Below, piece by piece: positions 43,025-45,830 of a DNA stretch of 45,830 bases. The notes under the pieces were generated by a model. That model was not told the origin of the DNA. It worked only from the letters and a program-made list of their open reading frames with translations, and ran no database searches. Source of the DNA: JBBQIY01 sp964553035 (GTDB lineage: Bacteria; Verrucomicrobiota; Kiritimatiellia; RFP12; UBA3636); the NCBI GenBank assembly GCA_964553035.1, contig CAZKJH010000009.1, positions 1-45,830 of the forward strand, written 5' to 3'. Numbering within the stretch: position 1 is the first letter of the stretch; the number at the start of each line of letters is the position of its first letter. Position numbers and translations under genes: made by a program.

Positions 43025-45472
43025 ATGAAAAAGATTCTGCGAACCATCATCATCAGTCTGTCGGCTTTCGGAGCCATTACGACTCAGGCCGCCGATAAGT
43101 ATGTGAAACCCGGGGGAACCGGCGACGGATCAACCTGGGCCAATGCCGCTGGTGATATCCAGACGGCAGTCACTGCTGCCGTGGCGGGCGAAACCGTTTT
43201 CGTCAGTAATGGCACCTACACGCTGTCCGCCCAGATTACCGTGTCCAAGGGGATAACGGTCAAGAGCTTCAACAATGGTGTCGTGGATCGTGCCGGCACG
43301 ATTATCAATGGCAATAATTACGTCGGGAGAACGGTGACCAACCGCTGTTTTACGCTAAGTCACGCCAATGCAGTGTTGGAAGGGTTTACCATCACGAACG
43401 GATATACGGCAACCGTAGGAGGGGGCGGCGTCTATATGAGCGCAGGAACCTTGCGGAATTGCTTGATAATTGGGAATTCGACTTACGGTGTTAACGGCGG
43501 CGGCGTGTTTGCAACCAGCGCAGGTTGCATGGTAACCAATTGCTCTATTATTGGAAATACAGCGGGCGGGCCCAGCAACTTAGGCGGAAGCGGCGGTGGT
43601 CTCTATATGGAAACTGGCGGGCAAATCTGGAACAGTCTGATCGCGGAGAATAAGGTACCCATCTATGCTGGCTATGGCGGAGGTGCCCGTTTAAATTCAG
43701 CCACCATGGTTAACTGTCAGGTCATCAGCAATACCTGTTTGGATGGCTACATGACCGGTGGCGTCTACTGCCACGGCACGGTCGTTATGCGGAATTGCTT
43801 GATTATGGGAAACGGCAGGGGCAGGGCGAGCACGAGCGCTGGACTGGGTTCGCATGCCTACGGCGGTCTAAACGCATACGTTGAGAATTGCACCATCGTC
43901 GACAACCGCGGAGCGGGAATTTCAACTCAGTTTGGTGGCGGCAACTACTACCTGAAGAACACGGTAGCCTACCGGAACGACGATGATACCTTGACAACAG
44001 TACCTACTGCCAACAATAGCGTGATGGTCATTTCGAATTCCTGTGTGTCGAGTACCAACGGCATGACGAGCGGTTCCGGCAACACGACTGCGGAACCCTC
44101 CTTTGTGCGGCGTAGTGCGGGCGACTACCGTTTGACACCTTGGTCGGTCGGGGTTGACACAGGGCTCGTATTGCCCTGGATGAGCACCGCTACCGATCTG
44201 GACGAAAACCCGCGGATCAGCGTTAACAATCTGCCTGACATGGGTGCGTATGAGACGACGGCCGGTTCGGTCGCAACGCACTATGTGGCACGAACCGGGC
44301 AAACGCCGGTGCCTCCGTACACCGCCGGTTGGACGGCAGCCGCCAGCAACATTCAGGACGTCGTCAACATCATGAGTGACGGCGCAACCATCTTGGTCAA
44401 GAGCGGTGCCACGTACCCGTTCGAAGACCAGATTGTGACCGGTTTCGCCACGATTCGCAGCGACAATAACGGCACGCTCGACCGAGACACCACCATCATC
44501 AGCGCCAACAACTATCCCGGCAAATCGGTCACCAATCGCTGTTTCCACATTAACGATGCCGAAGCCATCGTTGAAGGATTTACGATCACAAACGGGCTTT
44601 CGCGAGCTGACGGAGGCGGTGTTTACCTGTCGGCCGGCACCTTGCGAAATTGTCTGGTTGCGGGAAATATCTCCACGAACCTAAGCCATGGCGGCGGCAT
44701 CTATGCTACGGGCTCGCGCAGCCTGATTACGAACTGCGATATCGTCGGCAATGCGGCCTACGGCACCGGGGGCGGTGTTCAAGTGACGACCTCCGCCAAA
44801 CTGCAGAACAGCCGCGTGCGCGGGAATCGCGGCATGACAGCAACGACCACAGGCAGTTTCGGCGGTGGGGTTTGGATGGGAGCCAGTGCTGTCCTGCAGA
44901 ACTGTGAAATCGTGAGCAATATTGCACCCAGTTCGGCCGTGGGCGGCGGCGTGTGCATTGCTGCGAATGGCCTTACCATACGCAACTGCCTGATCGCGGG
45001 AAATTCCTCGCCCAGCGGCGGCGGCGGTGTGGGCATTTGGGGTGCGCTCACAGGCGAAACGGTGGAGAATTGCACCCTATTCGGAAATATGCCAGCGGGT
45101 GGTGCGAGTTCAGGCATCGGCGGCACGTGGCATGCTAAAACCCTGACAATCCGCAATACGATTTGCCAGGACAGTATCACTGTTGCCGGCACCATCCTTG
45201 TCACCAATTCCTGCCTGCTAAGCACGAATATCGCCAACGCAACTTTCTCAGCCACGATTACGAACAATCCGGTTTTTGTGAATGCCGCGGGTTTGGATTT
45301 CCGGCTGAAGAAGGGCTCTCCCTGTATCGATACGGGTCTGAACCAGTCTTGGATGGATGGGGCCTTGGACTTGGATGGCCTTGTACGAAAGGACAGGTTC
45401 GCCAGCATCGTGGATATGGGCGCTTACGAATTCGTTCCTCTGCCGAGGGGCACAGTAGTCCTAGTCAGATAA
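43025..45472 (+). CDS. Secreted right-handed beta-helix protein with internal duplication
   Basis: An 815-residue protein with a clear signal peptide (MKKILRTIIISLSAFGAITTQAA). The start has GAGGAGG seven bases upstream. The mature protein contains two similar halves (about 24-412 and 416-815), each with an entry strand (GDIQTAVTAA or SNIQDVVNIM), then VTNRCF, GFTITNG, AGTLRNCL and GNxxx coils, and a DMGAYE at the end of the half. Such solenoids usually bind or degrade polysaccharides or serve as adhesins; no catalytic residues are recognised. The end, DMGAYEFVPLPRGTVVLVR, is like that of the beta-helix protein at 10488-12065. The gene is separated from the rest of cluster B by 468 bp and is probably transcribed alone. 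Confidence 0.9.
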   Translation: MKKILRTIIISLSAFGAITTQAADKYVKPGGTGDGSTWANAAGDIQTAVTAAVAGETVFVSNGTYTLSAQITVSKGITVKSFNNGVVDRAGTIINGNNYVGRTVTNRCFTLSHANAVLEGFTITNGYTATVGGGGVYMSAGTLRNCLIIGNSTYGVNGGGVFATSAGCMVTNCSIIGNTAGGPSNLGGSGGGLYMETGGQIWNSLIAENKVPIYAGYGGGARLNSATMVNCQVISNTCLDGYMTGGVYCHGTVVMRNCLIMGNGRGRASTSAGLGSHAYGGLNAYVENCTIVDNRGAGISTQFGGGNYYLKNTVAYRNDDDTLTTVPTANNSVMVISNSCVSSTNGMTSGSGNTTAEPSFVRRSAGDYRLTPWSVGVDTGLVLPWMSTATDLDENPRISVNNLPDMGAYETTAGSVATHYVARTGQTPVPPYTAGWTAAASNIQDVVNIMSDGATILVKSGATYPFEDQIVTGFATIRSDNNGTLDRDTTIISANNYPGKSVTNRCFHINDAEAIVEGFTITNGLSRADGGGVYLSAGTLRNCLVAGNISTNLSHGGGIYATGSRSLITNCDIVGNAAYGTGGGVQVTTSAKLQNSRVRGNRGMTATTTGSFGGGVWMGASAVLQNCEIVSNIAPSSAVGGGVCIAANGLTIRNCLIAGNSSPSGGGGVGIWGALTGETVENCTLFGNMPAGGASSGIGGTWHAKTLTIRNTICQDSITVAGTILVTNSCLLSTNIANATFSATITNNPVFVNAAGLDFRLKKGSPCIDTGLNQSWMDGALDLDGLVRKDRFASIVDMGAYEFVPLPRGTVVLVR

Positions 45473-45830
45473 ATAGTAATGGTGTCGGCGGCGGATATTG
45501 CGCGAGGCACACTCACTCTGGGGTAAAGTTGTTAGACGCCGTTGCCCTCGGGAACTCGCAATACCGTAATAACCGGAGGAGCAAAGTGCTGTTTTCTCCG
45601 CTTTTATGTGATCTTGAACAAAATGTCAAGATTACATAAAAGAGCCCTGAAATGATTTGTCAGGATCTACTCTAGTCTTGAACAAACTCGCCAGATTATT
45701 GCAAAAGGATTCTTTTGTCGGGTACTGTATGGCTTTTTTCCGCTTTTCTATCCACAACAACGCTGGCGAATCCTCTGTAATCTCAGACTTCCTGACCTCG
45801 GCGGGGTTCCAAGGGGTTTTTCCGGAAATG
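45473..45830. other. Non-coding right edge with palindrome
   Basis: After the beta-helix gene there are 358 bp without a convincing gene. The notable element is the palindrome at 45601-45642; a weaker similar stretch (TCTTGAACAAA, then CAGATTA) follows at 45676-45697. A frame opening at 45729 runs off the end without motifs and cannot be judged. Confidence 0.5.
45601..45642. repeat. Palindrome related to the one at 33628 (copy 2)
   Basis: CTTTTATGTGATCTTGA (45601-45617) pairs with TCAAGATTACATAAAAG (45626-45642) over 17 bp with one G-T pair and an 8-base loop. The inner half-site is the same as in copy 1 at 33628-33657. The two copies lie on either side of cluster B. It lies 128 bp after the stop of the beta-helix gene and has no T-run, so a role as its terminator is doubtful. 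Confidence 0.65.

Noticed and set aside
45697..45830. Signal-peptide-like reading (KRILLSGTVWLFSAFLS) and a second open frame from 45729
   Set aside because: The first hits a stop after 28 codons and has no start codon; the second runs off the window with no motif. Neither can be supported.
1..45830. CRISPR arrays, tRNA, rRNA genes and intact insertion sequences
   Set aside because: No regularly spaced repeats, no tRNA-like T-loop outside coding genes, no rRNA signature and no transposase frame were found by eye; a covariance-model scan was not possible.

Overview
The window looks like a chromosomal segment of a Gram-negative, polysaccharide-degrading bacterium of the PVC group. Kiritimatiellota, Lentisphaerota or a related Verrucomicrobia lineage is the best guess. 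The evidence is the lipid A and outer-membrane genes (an MsbA-like exporter, an LpxL-like acyltransferase, YidC) next to many families typical of those phyla: DUF4838 proteins, secreted right-handed beta-helix proteins, SGNH/TPR proteins, Gfo/Idh/MocA dehydrogenases and AraC regulators. No rRNA, tRNA, CRISPR array or intact transposase was seen. The taxonomic call is inference from gene content, not from a marker-gene tree.

Layout. (1) 1-15.9 kb, accessory cluster A, all on the minus strand. In transcription order it holds a DUF4838 glycosidase-like exoprotein and an endonuclease/exonuclease/phosphatase-family enzyme, then a secreted beta-helix protein, a large SGNH/TPR fusion protein, a 961-aa protein of unknown function, a Gfo/Idh/MocA dehydrogenase, MarC and a PHP-domain phosphoesterase. 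An AraC-type regulator (16.0-16.9 kb) is divergent from it. Two near-identical promoter/operator blocks, at 12134-12190 and 15833-15889, precede the beta-helix and DUF4838 genes and look like the regulator's target sites. (2) 16.9-32.4 kb, a mostly housekeeping block on the plus strand: hflK-hflC, a decayed MFS transporter, a degenerate sulfatase-like TPR lipoprotein, an alpha/beta hydrolase, the tightly overlapping rpmH-rnpA-yidD-yidC set, an MsbA-like ABC exporter, an LpxL-like acyltransferase, hemW, a Na/Pi cotransporter, plsY and gpsA. A DUF523-DUF1722 gene converges on gpsA. (3) 33.4-34.1 kb, a gene graveyard with two toxin remnants (RelE/ParE-like C-terminus, PIN-domain N-terminus) and a 30-bp palindrome. 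(4) 34.1-45.5 kb, accessory cluster B on the plus strand: a GH28-like protein, a second DUF4838 protein, a TPR-SGNH protein, an AGE-family epimerase, a MurQ/GKRP-like double-SIS protein and a long beta-helix exoprotein with an internal duplication. A second palindrome with the same core as that at 33.6 kb closes the cluster at 45.6 kb.

How the genes may work together. Clusters A and B share three gene families (DUF4838, TPR-SGNH, beta-helix) and probably serve uptake and breakdown of acylated or uronate-containing polysaccharides. Exported beta-helix, DUF4838 and SGNH proteins would bind, cut or de-esterify the glycan; cytoplasmic dehydrogenase, epimerase and SIS proteins would process the sugars. 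In cluster A the TPR-SGNH protein is fused to an extra SGNH esterase and to a leftover piece of a DUF4838 N-terminal domain. Cluster B keeps these as separate overlapping genes, so the fusion can be read as a deletion product of a cluster-B-like order. The substrate is unknown.
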